Assembly: GCA_964552015.1 (NCBI GenBank)
Contig: CAZKFR010000045.1
Span: forward strand, 1-27,596
Reading direction: 5' to 3'
Source: Rhodocaloribacter sp964552015
Lineage (GTDB): Bacteria > Bacteroidota > Rhodothermia > Rhodothermales > ISCAR-4553
DNA: 27,596 nucleotides
Positions 1 through 7,451 of this stretch are shown piece after piece. Under the pieces are notes generated by a model that saw only the letters and a program-made list of their open reading frames with translations, had not been told where the DNA came from and ran no database searches. Both the position numbers and the translations under genes were made by a program. Position 1 is the stretch's first letter; every line of letters begins with the position of its first letter.

Positions 1-37
1 CCTCGGAGACCTCGATTGACACGAACTGCTGCACCAT
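1..37 (-). CDS. Possible start of a minus-strand gene, cut by the window edge
   Basis: An ATG at 37-35 on the minus strand opens a frame of 12 codons (M V Q Q F V S I E V S E) that runs off the window without a stop. The bases just upstream hold a copy of the intergenic GATTGCA repeat and an AT-rich TATATCTT stretch, which would fit a gene start in the same orientation as the downstream Uma2-like gene. Twelve codons are too few to recognise a family, so this is only a possibility. Confidence 0.25.
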   Translation of the reverse strand, partial: MVQQFVSIEVSE

Positions 38-185
38 AGGCAAGATATAAGATTGCAGATTGCGACGGCAGCGCCGGCCCCTTTCCCCCTGCCTGTTTTT
101 TTCGTGGCGAAAAACGGAGGTCCCACAGTGTCTCCGGCAACCCGGAACCCACAACGCGCCATGCGGCACACTTCGGAACGCGCAC
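38..185. other. Intergenic stretch downstream of the Uma2-like gene
   Basis: No convincing gene is seen. It holds a short GATTGCA-type repeat (48-63) and a weak AT-rich inverted repeat, TTTTTCG (98-104) and CGAAAAA (108-114) with a 3-base loop, which could help end minus-strand transcription but is not a classic terminator. Confidence 0.4.
48..63. repeat. Short copy of the intergenic GATTGCA heptamer repeat
   Basis: The bases read AAGATTGCAGATTGCG, two tandem seven-base units (GATTGCA, GATTGCG). The same units occur at 3881-3907 and, in expanded form, at 6238-6349, always between genes. They look like members of one dispersed intergenic repeat family. Confidence 0.55.
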
Positions 186-779
186 TTACGGGTCGGATGG
201 CAGGACCTCGTCGACGAGCACCGTGAACCCGGGCAACAGGACGGAAGCCGCCTCCTCGCCCGGCCCGAACCGCTTTCCGGTACCATACAGGCCCTCATTC
301 AGGGAAAACACATCGATGCACCGTTCCTGCGGATCGACGATCCAGTATTCACGCACTCCGATCTCTTCATACAGATCAAATTTCGTCACCCGGTCGTAGT
401 CCACGCTGGAGGGGGAGACGACTTCCATGATAAGATCGGGGGCTCCGTCCACATAGGCATCGACGATGTGCATCCGTTCGGCGGTGATAAAAAACACGTC
501 GGGCTGCACGACCCGCTCGGGCGACACCACCACGTCGGCCGGCGCAGTGAAAACCTCGCCGAGATTTCGAGCAGACACCCAGCTTTTCAACACGAACAGA
601 AGATGCGTCACCACCTGCTGATGGCGACGCACGTGCGCCGAAGGAGACATGTACAGTACGCCGTCGATGATTTCGTAGCGCTCCATCGTCTCACCCATGG
701 CCTGGAGATCGGCATAGGTCCAGCGATGACGACGGAGCCTGAGGATCGGGCCTTCCGCCCCGGGAATGGTTTTGATCAT
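186..779 (-). CDS. Uma2-family (DUF820) restriction-endonuclease-fold protein
   Basis: The 197-residue product matches the Uma2/DUF820 family, which has a PD-(D/E)XK nuclease-like fold. The core is visible: D94 in the QPDVFFI strand, E119 in the strand leading to VSPSS, and K133, followed by the GVREYWIVDP signature. Length is normal for the family. I chose the ATG at 779 because GAGGGGGT lies directly upstream and the family-typical sequence begins after it; a TTG at 845 overlapping the amylase stop would add 22 residues. It follows the amylase gene by 62 bases and may be co-transcribed, but nothing in the sequence links it to starch use. Uma2 proteins are abundant in some bacteria and their biological role is mostly unknown. 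Confidence 0.85.
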   Translation of the reverse strand: MIKTIPGAEGPILRLRRHRWTYADLQAMGETMERYEIIDGVLYMSPSAHVRRHQQVVTHLLFVLKSWVSARNLGEVFTAPADVVVSPERVVQPDVFFITAERMHIVDAYVDGAPDLIMEVVSPSSVDYDRVTKFDLYEEIGVREYWIVDPQERCIDVFSLNEGLYGTGKRFGPGEEAASVLLPGFTVLVDEVLPSDP

Positions 780-841
780 ACCCCCTCGCCTGAAACCTGT
801 GAGGTTCGTTTCGTAGTGTACGCCCGGTAGCGGCCTGACGT

Positions 842-3800
842 TCAACGCACCAGCACCAGCGTGCGCGTGGCGATGCGGCCGCCGGCCTGGAGGCGGTAAA
901 GGTAGGTGCCGCTCGGCAGGCCCGCAGCGTCGAAACGGACGGCGTGCGTGCCCGCGGGTTGCCGCTGGTCGACGAGCGTGGCCACGCGGCGGCCCAGCAC
1001 GTCGTAGACCTCCAGGCGCACGGGCCCGGGTTCGGGCAGCGCGTACCGGATGGTCGTCGTCCGGGCGAACGGGTTGGGGTAGGCCGGTTCGAGGCGGAAG
1101 GCATCCGGCACCCGACCGGTCTCCGCCTCGGCGCCCACGTACACCGCCCCGAAGGGCAGCGGCGGCAGATCCGGCACCGTGAAGCCGGGATCCTCCGAGG
1201 TGATGTAGACGACCGTCTCGTAGGGCGGGATCGTCGCCGTGAAGGCGCCCGTGGTGGCGGCCATCGTGTCGGCAAAGATGTCGTAGTAGGGCACCGGCCC
1301 GTCGTGGCTCATGCGGACGGCCTGCGAGGGGTCGAGCGTGATCGTGCGCGGCGTGCCGAAGAAGTTGATCGCCACGACGGCGTTAGCATCCTCGTAGGGA
1401 CGGACGTAGGCGTAGACGCTGTTCGTCGTGTTGAGCGTGACGAGCTCCTGCGTGCCGAACGCCGCAAACTGCCGCCGCGCGTGGATGAGCCGCTGGTAGT
1501 ACCGCCCGAAGCGGCCGTTCTCGGGCGTCTCCCACGAGACCGGCGCACGCCGCTCGTCCCCGCTGACGTTGCCAAAGCCGACCTCCTGCCCGTGGTAAAC
1601 CATCGGCACGCCGGTGGTGGTGAGCAGGAAGCCCGTCAGCGGGAGGATGCGGTCGGGGGTGCCAGCAAACAGCTTGGCGATGCGCGGCTCGTCGTGATTC
1701 TCCAGGAAGCGGAAGAAGCGGGCGTTGGGGCCCGGGTAGAAGTCGCCGTTGTGGGCCAGGGCGTCGTAGGTCGAGAGCACGCCGTAGGTGCCCCGGATGC
1801 CGTTGAAGTAGAAGTTCCAGTCGTACCCGGCGTCGATGCCGCCCACGACGGGCGTCCCGTTGTCGTCATCGGCGTAGTAGACCTCGGTGCCGAAGCCGGT
1901 GCCGGCGATCTCGCCCAGGAGCCAGGCGTCGGGGCGGAGGCGTTTCATCAGCTCGCGGATGGGCCGGCCGAAGCGCTCGGGGCCGTACCGCCGCCACGGC
2001 CCCCAGTAGACGTCGAAGCGCCAGCCGTCGATGTCGAACTCTCGCACCCAGTAGGCGATGACGTCGAGCAGGGCGGCCTGCAGGTCGTCGTCGTCCCAGT
2101 TCAGGTTGGCCAGATCCCCGAAACCGTCGTACTTGCGGTAGAGGTTGCGCCCACCCTCCACGTGCCAGATCTCGGGCAGGTTGGGCCCGCGCCCGTCGAG
2201 GCCGCGGTCGTGGTTGCTCGGGGTGGTCTGGATGAAGCTGGAGAAGGCCCCCTCCTGGCGCAGACTCTCCACCCAGGGGTGCACGGGCGAGACGTGGTTC
2301 GGCGTCAGATCCAGGATGATGCGGAGGCCCAGCTCGTGCGCCCGCTCGACGAGCGCCCGGAAGTCGTCGTTCGTGCCGAGCTTCGGATCGACGTTATAGA
2401 AGTCGATGATGTTGTACCCGCCCGAGAGGCCATCCATGAACTGGTTGTGCATGATGGGCATGAACCAGATGGCGTTGAAGCCCATCGCGGCGATGTAGTC
2501 GAGTTCCTCGCGGATCTCGTTGAACTTGTTGCCCGGGTTCGTCACCGTCCCGGAGCCCTCCGGCCCGAACATCAGCGGGAAGACCTCATAGACGACGGCG
2601 TTCTTGACCCAGGCGGCGTTCTCCTCGTAGCGCATGGCGCGCGCCGTGCCGTCGGCGTCGACGAGGACGGCCACGCGGAGTGCGTCGTCGTCCGCCTCCG
2701 GATCGCTCAGTGCGACGTCCACGTACAGCTCGCCCGGCCCGGTGACGGTGCCGGTGGCGCTGAGGCCGTCAGCGGAGACGTTCAGCGGGCCTTCGAGGCC
2801 GGTCGTGCTGAGTTGCTCGTCGACCTGCCACGTAGCCGTCAGGCCGGCGGTGGCAAGGGCCGTCGGCGTCAGGTCGATCTGGAAGGTGCGGTCCGCGCCG
2901 GAGACGGCGGCCGTCGCCAGGGCGGCGTCGAGCGGGTGGCGCCGCCGCGTGAGCACGAGCGGCGCCGACGTCACCGGCTGCCCGTCGATCACGGCTTCGA
3001 GCACCAGTTCGTTCGCACCGAGTTCCAGGTCCACCTCGGCCTCGGCCACGCCGTCCGTCACGGCCACCGTCCCCCATACCGCTCCGTTGATCCGTAGCGT
3101 CGCCTCGGTCAGCGCCGGGTCCACGGTGCCGTCGAACCGGGTCAGGAACGCCCGGACGGGAAACCGCTCCTTCACGGTGGTGAACGGCTCCGTCTCCCAC
3201 TCGATGGGGGAGAACAGCTCCCCGATCTCGGCCGAGACGCTCCGGCCCACGATGTCCGTGGCGGTGATGGTGAACTGCGAGCCGGCCCGTACGGGCACGT
3301 CGAGCACGAAGCGAAAGAGGCCGGTGGCCGGGTCATAGAAGTCCAGTCCGTCGGTGCGTTCGATGCCGTTGACGGTGAAGGTGATCTGCGCGAAGGCCTG
3401 TGACCCGAACACGCCGGCGGAGACAGCCGTCATGAGGCCGTCGGCGTTCACTTCCCCGGCCGGCTGAAACACCATCGGGTCGGCGATGACCACCTCCGAG
3501 TCATTGTTCGCCCCGACCGTCACCGGGTTGAGGGGGTCGGAGAACCACGTACATTCGGTGCCGGCCTCGTTGTGGTGCACCTGGATCTTGTACTGATAGG
3601 CCTGCCCCGCCTGCAGCGTGACCGTGTGGTGCCAGAACCCTCCGTCGGCGTCGTAGGTCATGGCCGAAGCGTGCCCCGCGCCGATGCACGAGGGCGTGCC
3701 GGGCGTGTAGGGCTGCCCCCAGCCGTTGAACGACCCGGGCACGAAGGCCCGCACGGCCGTCTTTCCGGGATCAAGGTAACGGAAGGTGACGGTCAGCGAC

Positions 3801-3871
3801 TGTGCCCCGGCATGACCGACGAAAAACAGACCAAGCAGCAGGGCAACGAGGCGGAAGGAAGGGCGAGACAT
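842..3871 (-). CDS. Secreted GH13 alpha-amylase-family enzyme with T9SS C-terminal domain
   Basis: A 1009-residue extracellular glycosidase expected to cut alpha-1,4-glucans. A signal peptide (residues 1-23, ending HAGAQ) precedes an N-terminal E-set/CBM-like domain with the GSFNGWG motif and further beta domains. The GH13 barrel starts near residue 415 and has all four conserved regions: DLTPNH (521-526), GWRFDVYW with nucleophile D620, acid/base E654 in LGEIAG, and NHD with D727. The C-terminus (about 925-1009) is a T9SS sorting/FlgD-like domain with YPNPF, VYDVLGRRVATLVD and a final TRTLVLVR. I start at the ATG at 3871, since the upstream ATG at 3916 would translate an intergenic repeat ahead of the signal peptide. 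The exact specificity (alpha-amylase, neopullulanase or cyclomaltodextrinase type) cannot be told. It is probably exported by Sec and T9SS and attached to or released from the cell surface. Confidence 0.92.
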   Translation of the reverse strand: MSRPSFRLVALLLGLFFVGHAGAQSLTVTFRYLDPGKTAVRAFVPGSFNGWGQPYTPGTPSCIGAGHASAMTYDADGGFWHHTVTLQAGQAYQYKIQVHHNEAGTECTWFSDPLNPVTVGANNDSEVVIADPMVFQPAGEVNADGLMTAVSAGVFGSQAFAQITFTVNGIERTDGLDFYDPATGLFRFVLDVPVRAGSQFTITATDIVGRSVSAEIGELFSPIEWETEPFTTVKERFPVRAFLTRFDGTVDPALTEATLRINGAVWGTVAVTDGVAEAEVDLELGANELVLEAVIDGQPVTSAPLVLTRRRHPLDAALATAAVSGADRTFQIDLTPTALATAGLTATWQVDEQLSTTGLEGPLNVSADGLSATGTVTGPGELYVDVALSDPEADDDALRVAVLVDADGTARAMRYEENAAWVKNAVVYEVFPLMFGPEGSGTVTNPGNKFNEIREELDYIAAMGFNAIWFMPIMHNQFMDGLSGGYNIIDFYNVDPKLGTNDDFRALVERAHELGLRIILDLTPNHVSPVHPWVESLRQEGAFSSFIQTTPSNHDRGLDGRGPNLPEIWHVEGGRNLYRKYDGFGDLANLNWDDDDLQAALLDVIAYWVREFDIDGWRFDVYWGPWRRYGPERFGRPIRELMKRLRPDAWLLGEIAGTGFGTEVYYADDDNGTPVVGGIDAGYDWNFYFNGIRGTYGVLSTYDALAHNGDFYPGPNARFFRFLENHDEPRIAKLFAGTPDRILPLTGFLLTTTGVPMVYHGQEVGFGNVSGDERRAPVSWETPENGRFGRYYQRLIHARRQFAAFGTQELVTLNTTNSVYAYVRPYEDANAVVAINFFGTPRTITLDPSQAVRMSHDGPVPYYDIFADTMAATTGAFTATIPPYETVVYITSEDPGFTVPDLPPLPFGAVYVGAEAETGRVPDAFRLEPAYPNPFARTTTIRYALPEPGPVRLEVYDVLGRRVATLVDQRQPAGTHAVRFDAAGLPSGTYLYRLQAGGRIATRTLVLVR

Positions 3872-3880
3872 GGGCCGATG

Positions 3881-3907
3881 GGATTGGGGGATTGCAGATT
3901 GCAAATG
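3881..3907. repeat. Copy of the intergenic GATTGCA heptamer repeat
   Basis: The bases read GGATTGGGGGATTGCAGATTGCAAATG, with seven-base spacing of GATTG units, related to the copies at 48-63 and 6238-6349. It lies just upstream of the amylase start codon and is open in the amylase frame, so it can cause an over-long start call. Confidence 0.6.
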
Positions 3908-3909
3908 AA

Positions 3910-3990
3910 AGATCAATAATCTGGCTTATGCCTATGTTTTCTTGAGTTTTATATACAAAAATTTATCATCGAACTACACGCTTAAACTTC
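3910..3990 (-). promoter_or_regulatory. AT-rich promoter-like region upstream of the amylase gene
   Basis: In otherwise GC-rich DNA this stretch is strikingly AT-rich. Read on the minus strand it contains TAAATTTTTGTATATAAAAC, close to the Bacteroidota -7 consensus TAnnTTTG. A degenerate match to the LacI-type operator (9 of 14 positions, right half CGCTTAAA against CGCTTACA) lies at 3973-3986. Exact -10/-33 boxes cannot be fixed by eye. Confidence 0.35.
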
Positions 3991-4060
3991 GCGGGTTCTA
4001 CCACGGCGTAGACGGCCGGCGTTTCCGCCTGTGCCCCGAGTCGTGGGATGCCGTGACGTG

Positions 4061-4084
4061 GGGGGGTACATGACCGTGCCCCCC
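4061..4084. terminator. G/C-rich hairpin
   Basis: GGGGGGTAC (4061-4069) pairs with GTGCCCCCC (4076-4084), including one wobble pair, around a 6-base loop. There is no T-tract. Together with the hairpin at 4120-4154 it probably marks the end of the upstream transcript or protects its 3' end. Confidence 0.35.
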
Positions 4085-4119
4085 GCTACAACGCACCCCG
4101 AAAAGTCACCAGACGCTGC

Positions 4120-4154
4120 GGGGCCGGCGGCCACGGAAAGAAGCCGCCGGCCCC
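4120..4154 (-). terminator. Strong 12-bp hairpin after the starch-binding protein gene
   Basis: GGGGCCGGCGGC (4120-4131) and GCCGCCGGCCCC (4143-4154) form a perfect 12-bp stem with an 11-base loop, starting 25 bases after the stop codon of the minus-strand gene. No T-run follows directly, only TTTT about 15 bases further on, so it is either a non-canonical terminator or an mRNA 3'-end stabiliser. Confidence 0.55.
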
Positions 4155-4179
4155 GGGCGTCATCGGAACAGGTACCGGC

Positions 4180-6153
4180 TCACTTGAGCAGCACCATCCG
4201 GCGCGTGATCACCTGGTTCGGCGTCTCGAGCCGGTAGAGGTAGAGACCGCTCGCCAGGTCACCCGCATCGAAGGTGACGCGGTACGTCGCCGCCGGCTGC
4301 ACACCGTCGACGAGCGTGGCCACCACGCGGCCGAGCACGTCGTAGACCCGCACCTTCACCTCCATCGTCCGGTCGAGCGTGTACTCGAACGTGGTCGACG
4401 GATTGAAGGGGTTCGGGAAGTTCTGGCTCAGGCTGATGCGCGTGGGCACCTCGCCCTCGACCGTCTCGATGCCGGTCGCCAGGGCCGGGTTTTCCTCGAA
4501 CGGCAGTGCCGTCTGCTCCGGCTCGAACGTCTCCTGCGGGAAGGCCCAGGCGGTGGGCCAGCTGCCGTCGCTGTTGGGCACGACGAAGCGCGTGCGACGG
4601 CGCCCCGGCTCCGACCCCAGCCCCTGGCCGGGCTCGGTGAACAGCTCGTTCCCCTGCCCGTAGGTGTACTGGTACTGAATGCCGCTGTAGGTCGGCCCGC
4701 TGATGGTAATCGTGCCGGTGTAGATGCCGTCGGCGTCGTCGTCGGTCAGCAGCGAGCGCATATGATCCGTCTCCTCCAGATCCTGCGTGAAGCGCCAGAT
4801 CGGGTCGCCGAAGGTGACGAAGACCGAGTCGCCGCCGGCCGGGTCGAACGGATCGGCATCGTTATTCAGCGCCGGCGTCATGTCCACCGAGAAGGTGATG
4901 GCGATGTCATTGCCGGCCGGAATGATGTTGCCCTCGAAGATATCGTTGAAGCGCTGATCCCCGAGGAACTGATCGCCCGTGCCGTCGGCAAAGACGAAGA
5001 TCCGGTCCGAGCCGGTCGTCGTGATGGGTTCTTCCCACCCGCTCGGCGGCTCTTTGCCGAACTCCTGGATGAACGGCTCGTTGTTGAAGTCGATGAAGTA
5101 TTTGTAGGCGACTTCCGTACCGGGCACCAGCGTCAGCGGCATGATGCCTTCGAAGAAGTTCTCCTCGATGCGCTGGAGCAGGCAGAGGTCGAGGTTGCTG
5201 CACCCCCACCCGTTGAAGGCCCCGCGCACCTGGAGCGTATCCCCGCGGGCACGGCTGAAAATGCCGATCTCCTCGAGCGGCGTCAGGTCCACCGAGAAGA
5301 TCACGTTGTGCGAGACGGGCTGGGACGTCACCGGCTTCGAGTTGTCGAAGTAAACCCAGTGGAGCGTCGTGTCATGATCCGGCACCGTGAAGGTACGGTC
5401 GCTGATGCTGCTCTCCCAGCCTTCGTTGCCGATGATGAACTTGTACGGCTGCGTCATGCCGGCGGCGGCCATCGGATAGTAGGCCACGCCCGAGAACAGG
5501 TGGTAGCCCGGCTCCGCGTCATTGCTGCTCTCCTGGCTCAGGATAACCTTGTTGGCGCCCCAGTCCAGCGGCGAGAGCCCGCCCAGGGCGTCGCCACGCA
5601 CGGCGATCTGGGACGCGGCGGGGTCATACCCGGCGGCCACGGCGCTCTCGGTGTTCATGTAGACGCGGAACCAGACGGCGACGGAGTCCTCCTTCATCTC
5701 GTAGGGCCGCCAGTCGTACGGCTTGTCATCCCCCTTCTCGAAGAAGTGGAGCGTCAGCGTGGTGTCGCCCGTGCCGGCCGCCAGGACGTGGTTCCCCCCT
5801 TCCTCCCAGCCGCCGATGAGGTGATCCTCGGCCAGCTGGTTGTAGAACTTGAACTGGAGCTCGGCATTGTCCGGGATCTGGAACGAGATCTGCCAGTAGT
5901 CGCCGCCGATGTTGGCCGGCTTGAGCGTGGTGTTGTCGTTCCAGTCGATGACGTTGCCGTCGGGCAGGGTGAAGCCGCCCGTGCCGTCGATGGCGCCGCG
6001 GACCTGGATCTCGTCCATGGCGTCGACGGTGTCCGGCAGCGTGGCCGTGTTGAGTTGCAGCGTCACCGTGCGCTGCGCGAGGGCCGATCCGGCAACGACG
6101 GCGATGACGGCGAGCATCATCAGACCGTGCCGGAATAGTGTAGCGGTTCGCAT
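4180..6153 (-). CDS. Secreted multi-domain starch-binding-like protein with T9SS C-terminal domain
   Basis: The 657-residue product has a signal peptide (1-26, ending SALAQ) and four consecutive beta-rich domains resembling CBM20/E-set modules. These start near residues 27, 150, 285 and 415 and carry motifs such as IQVRGA, QIAVRGDAL, LQVRGAFNGWG and FSVDMTPAL. The tail (about 576-657) has FPNPFNPST, VYDVLGRVVATLVDG and a final ITRRMVLLK, a T9SS type A sorting domain. No catalytic domain is seen, so a binding role like that of SusE/SusF is likely, though those are lipoproteins and this protein has no lipobox. I start at the ATG at 6153 because AAAGGAGGGG lies 4 bases before it; an ATG at 6192 is possible but lies in front of the signal peptide. 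It follows the PorV-like gene, separated by 208 bases with a repeat. Confidence 0.85.
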   Translation of the reverse strand: MRTATLFRHGLMMLAVIAVVAGSALAQRTVTLQLNTATLPDTVDAMDEIQVRGAIDGTGGFTLPDGNVIDWNDNTTLKPANIGGDYWQISFQIPDNAELQFKFYNQLAEDHLIGGWEEGGNHVLAAGTGDTTLTLHFFEKGDDKPYDWRPYEMKEDSVAVWFRVYMNTESAVAAGYDPAASQIAVRGDALGGLSPLDWGANKVILSQESSNDAEPGYHLFSGVAYYPMAAAGMTQPYKFIIGNEGWESSISDRTFTVPDHDTTLHWVYFDNSKPVTSQPVSHNVIFSVDLTPLEEIGIFSRARGDTLQVRGAFNGWGCSNLDLCLLQRIEENFFEGIMPLTLVPGTEVAYKYFIDFNNEPFIQEFGKEPPSGWEEPITTTGSDRIFVFADGTGDQFLGDQRFNDIFEGNIIPAGNDIAITFSVDMTPALNNDADPFDPAGGDSVFVTFGDPIWRFTQDLEETDHMRSLLTDDDADGIYTGTITISGPTYSGIQYQYTYGQGNELFTEPGQGLGSEPGRRRTRFVVPNSDGSWPTAWAFPQETFEPEQTALPFEENPALATGIETVEGEVPTRISLSQNFPNPFNPSTTFEYTLDRTMEVKVRVYDVLGRVVATLVDGVQPAATYRVTFDAGDLASGLYLYRLETPNQVITRRMVLLK

Positions 6154-6157
6154 GGAT

Positions 6158-6167
6158 CCCCTCCTTT
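6158..6167 (-). promoter_or_regulatory. Strong Shine-Dalgarno sequence deciding the start of the starch-binding protein gene
   Basis: AAAGGAGGGG ends 4 bases before the ATG at 6153. Most genes here have no visible Shine-Dalgarno sequence, as is usual in Bacteroidota-type genomes, so this one stands out and supports 6153 over 6192. Confidence 0.6.
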
Positions 6168-6237
6168 GGGTTGGTTCAGGTGTCTCGTTCATGGGCGCGG
6201 CGCAACGCCCCGTTCTCCCTCATGCGCCAGGTGTTCG

Positions 6238-6349
6238 GGATTGAAGATTGGAGGATTGAAGATTGCACATTGGAGGAAGGCCAGAGGGGCTGGCTCCCCA
6301 ATCTGAAATCTGCAATTTGCAATTTGCAATTTGCAACCTGCAATCCCCC
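6238..6349. repeat. Expanded heptamer repeat forming an imperfect palindrome with a central hairpin
   Basis: The left arm (6238-6276) is a run of GATTGAAG/GATTGGAG/GATTGCA units. The right arm (6297-6347) has CAATCTGAAATCTGCA followed by three tandem ATTTGCA units and ACCTGCA. The right arm is roughly the reverse complement of the left. Between them, GCCAG (6280-6284) and CTGGC (6290-6294) form a perfect stem around an AGGGG loop. The element sits between the PorV-like and starch-binding genes. Its frames are open and encode peptides of the type NLQFAICNLQ, which are translation artefacts. Confidence 0.75.
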
Positions 6350-6361
6350 TCCCGGGGCGTC

Positions 6362-7411
6362 TCAGAACCGCATCGCCAGGGTGAAGCGGTTGACGCCGTC
6401 GAAAAATTCCTGCTGTTCGTAGGCATAGTCCAGGGTAAAATCGAGGGCCCCGAACCCGTACTGCAGACCGGCTCCCAGCGTGAAGGAGCGGACGTTGTCC
6501 GCCAGGAAGATCTCGCTGTAGCCCCCGCGCAGCAGGAGCAGGTCGCCGAGCAGCCCCAGTTCGGCGCCGACGTTGACGTACTGCTCGCTGTTGTTCGGGT
6601 TGAGGGCTTCGACCGAGAGCGTCAGGCGGGCCTGCTCGTTCTGGAACGCCTCGCCGGCCAGGCCGATACGCATGACGAGCGGCAGGTCGAAGGCGTCGGT
6701 GCGCAGCAGGGCGCGGCTGCTCTCGTTGTTGCCCCGGTTGTTCGGGTCGATGTCCACGCGCACGAGCAGGTCGTCCCCGCCGATGCGCATCTTGGTGCCG
6801 AAGTTGGTGATGGCGGCCCCCAGGCGGATACCGCGGAAGGGCGTGATGAAGGTCGTGCCCAGGTCGACGGCCACGCCGCTGGCGCTCGACTCGGCGATGC
6901 GCTCGGTGACCACCTTCACCGTCCCGCCGATGGCGAAGCGGTCCGTGAGGGCCCGGCCGTAGGCCAGCGCGAAGGCATACGAGGCGGCGTTGAACGTCTC
7001 GCCGGTGCCGTTCTGCGCCTCCACCGTGGTCACCTCCATCTCGGGCGTACGCATCGACGTGACGCCCAGGCCGAAGGTGCCGAAGGACGTCGGCATCGTG
7101 ACGGCCACGAAGTTGAAGTCGATGTTCGCCAGCCACTCGGCGTATTCGACGACCAGGTGCCCCTGCGTCATGCGGCCCAGCCCGGCCGGGTTCCAGTAGA
7201 CGGCCGTGGCATCGTCCGAGAGGGCGGTGATGGCGCCGCCCATGGCCGTGGCCCGCGCCCCCACCGGAATGTTGAGGAACTCGGCGGCGGCCGTGCCGCG
7301 CCGGGTCACCTCCCGCGTGACGTTGTCGAACTGGGCCCGGGCCGGCAGGGCCGCCAGCAGCCCCAGCATCAGGCCGAGCACGAGCCGGTATCGGTTGTTC
7401 GTCGTGTTCAT
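6362..7411 (-). CDS. PorV/PorQ-family outer-membrane beta-barrel protein
   Basis: The 349-residue product has a signal peptide (ending LPARAQ) followed by the family signature of PorV/PorQ (UPF0164-like) proteins: an N-terminal segment with EFLNIPVGARATAMGGA, then SDDATAVYWNPAGLG. Alternating beta-strand sequence follows and the protein ends in a C-terminal aromatic residue (TLAMRF), as expected for an outer-membrane barrel. In known T9SS, PorV binds the C-terminal domain of cargo leaving the translocon and hands it to the attachment complex. Here the gene lies in a run with three genes encoding T9SS-tailed proteins, so a locus-specific shuttle or anchor is plausible. Whether this is the genome's main PorV or a paralogue cannot be told. 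The gap to the upstream 1285-residue gene is only 40 bases. Confidence 0.88.
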   Translation of the reverse strand: MNTTNNRYRLVLGLMLGLLAALPARAQFDNVTREVTRRGTAAAEFLNIPVGARATAMGGAITALSDDATAVYWNPAGLGRMTQGHLVVEYAEWLANIDFNFVAVTMPTSFGTFGLGVTSMRTPEMEVTTVEAQNGTGETFNAASYAFALAYGRALTDRFAIGGTVKVVTERIAESSASGVAVDLGTTFITPFRGIRLGAAITNFGTKMRIGGDDLLVRVDIDPNNRGNNESSRALLRTDAFDLPLVMRIGLAGEAFQNEQARLTLSVEALNPNNSEQYVNVGAELGLLGDLLLLRGGYSEIFLADNVRSFTLGAGLQYGFGALDFTLDYAYEQQEFFDGVNRFTLAMRF

Positions 7412-7451
7412 GGTCTATGCGCTTTCGGGCCGGGGCGCCGGCCCCGTCGGT

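Larger units (their letters stand above)
3872..4179. other. Intergenic region between the starch-binding protein gene and the amylase gene
   Basis: This 308-base stretch holds no convincing gene. From the amylase side it contains a heptamer repeat copy (3881-3907), an AT-rich promoter-like stretch (about 3910-3990), and two strong hairpins (4061-4084 and 4120-4154) placed to end transcription of the upstream minus-strand gene. The layout suggests that the amylase has its own promoter. Confidence 0.6.

Noticed and set aside
944..3097. Long plus-strand open frames opposite the amylase, and similar long frames opposite the 1285-residue, TonB receptor and isomerase genes
   Set aside because: They are antisense shadows caused by high GC; they are rich in Arg, Val, Gly and Asp, have no domains, and the opposite strand encodes recognisable proteins.
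3872..3916. An upstream ATG at 3916 extending the amylase by 15 residues
   Set aside because: The extra residues (IFHLQSAIPQ type) are a translation of the intergenic repeat, and a clean signal peptide begins at the ATG at 3871.
3973..3986. A third LacI-type operator upstream of the amylase (ACTACACGCTTAAA)
   Set aside because: Only 9 of 14 positions match and one half-site is poor. It is noted as a weak candidate in the promoter region but not called an operator.
6220..6426. Short open frames encoding NLQFAICNLQ-type peptides on both strands
   Set aside because: They are produced by the seven-base repeat being open in several frames; they overlap the PorV-like gene end and have no gene-like features.
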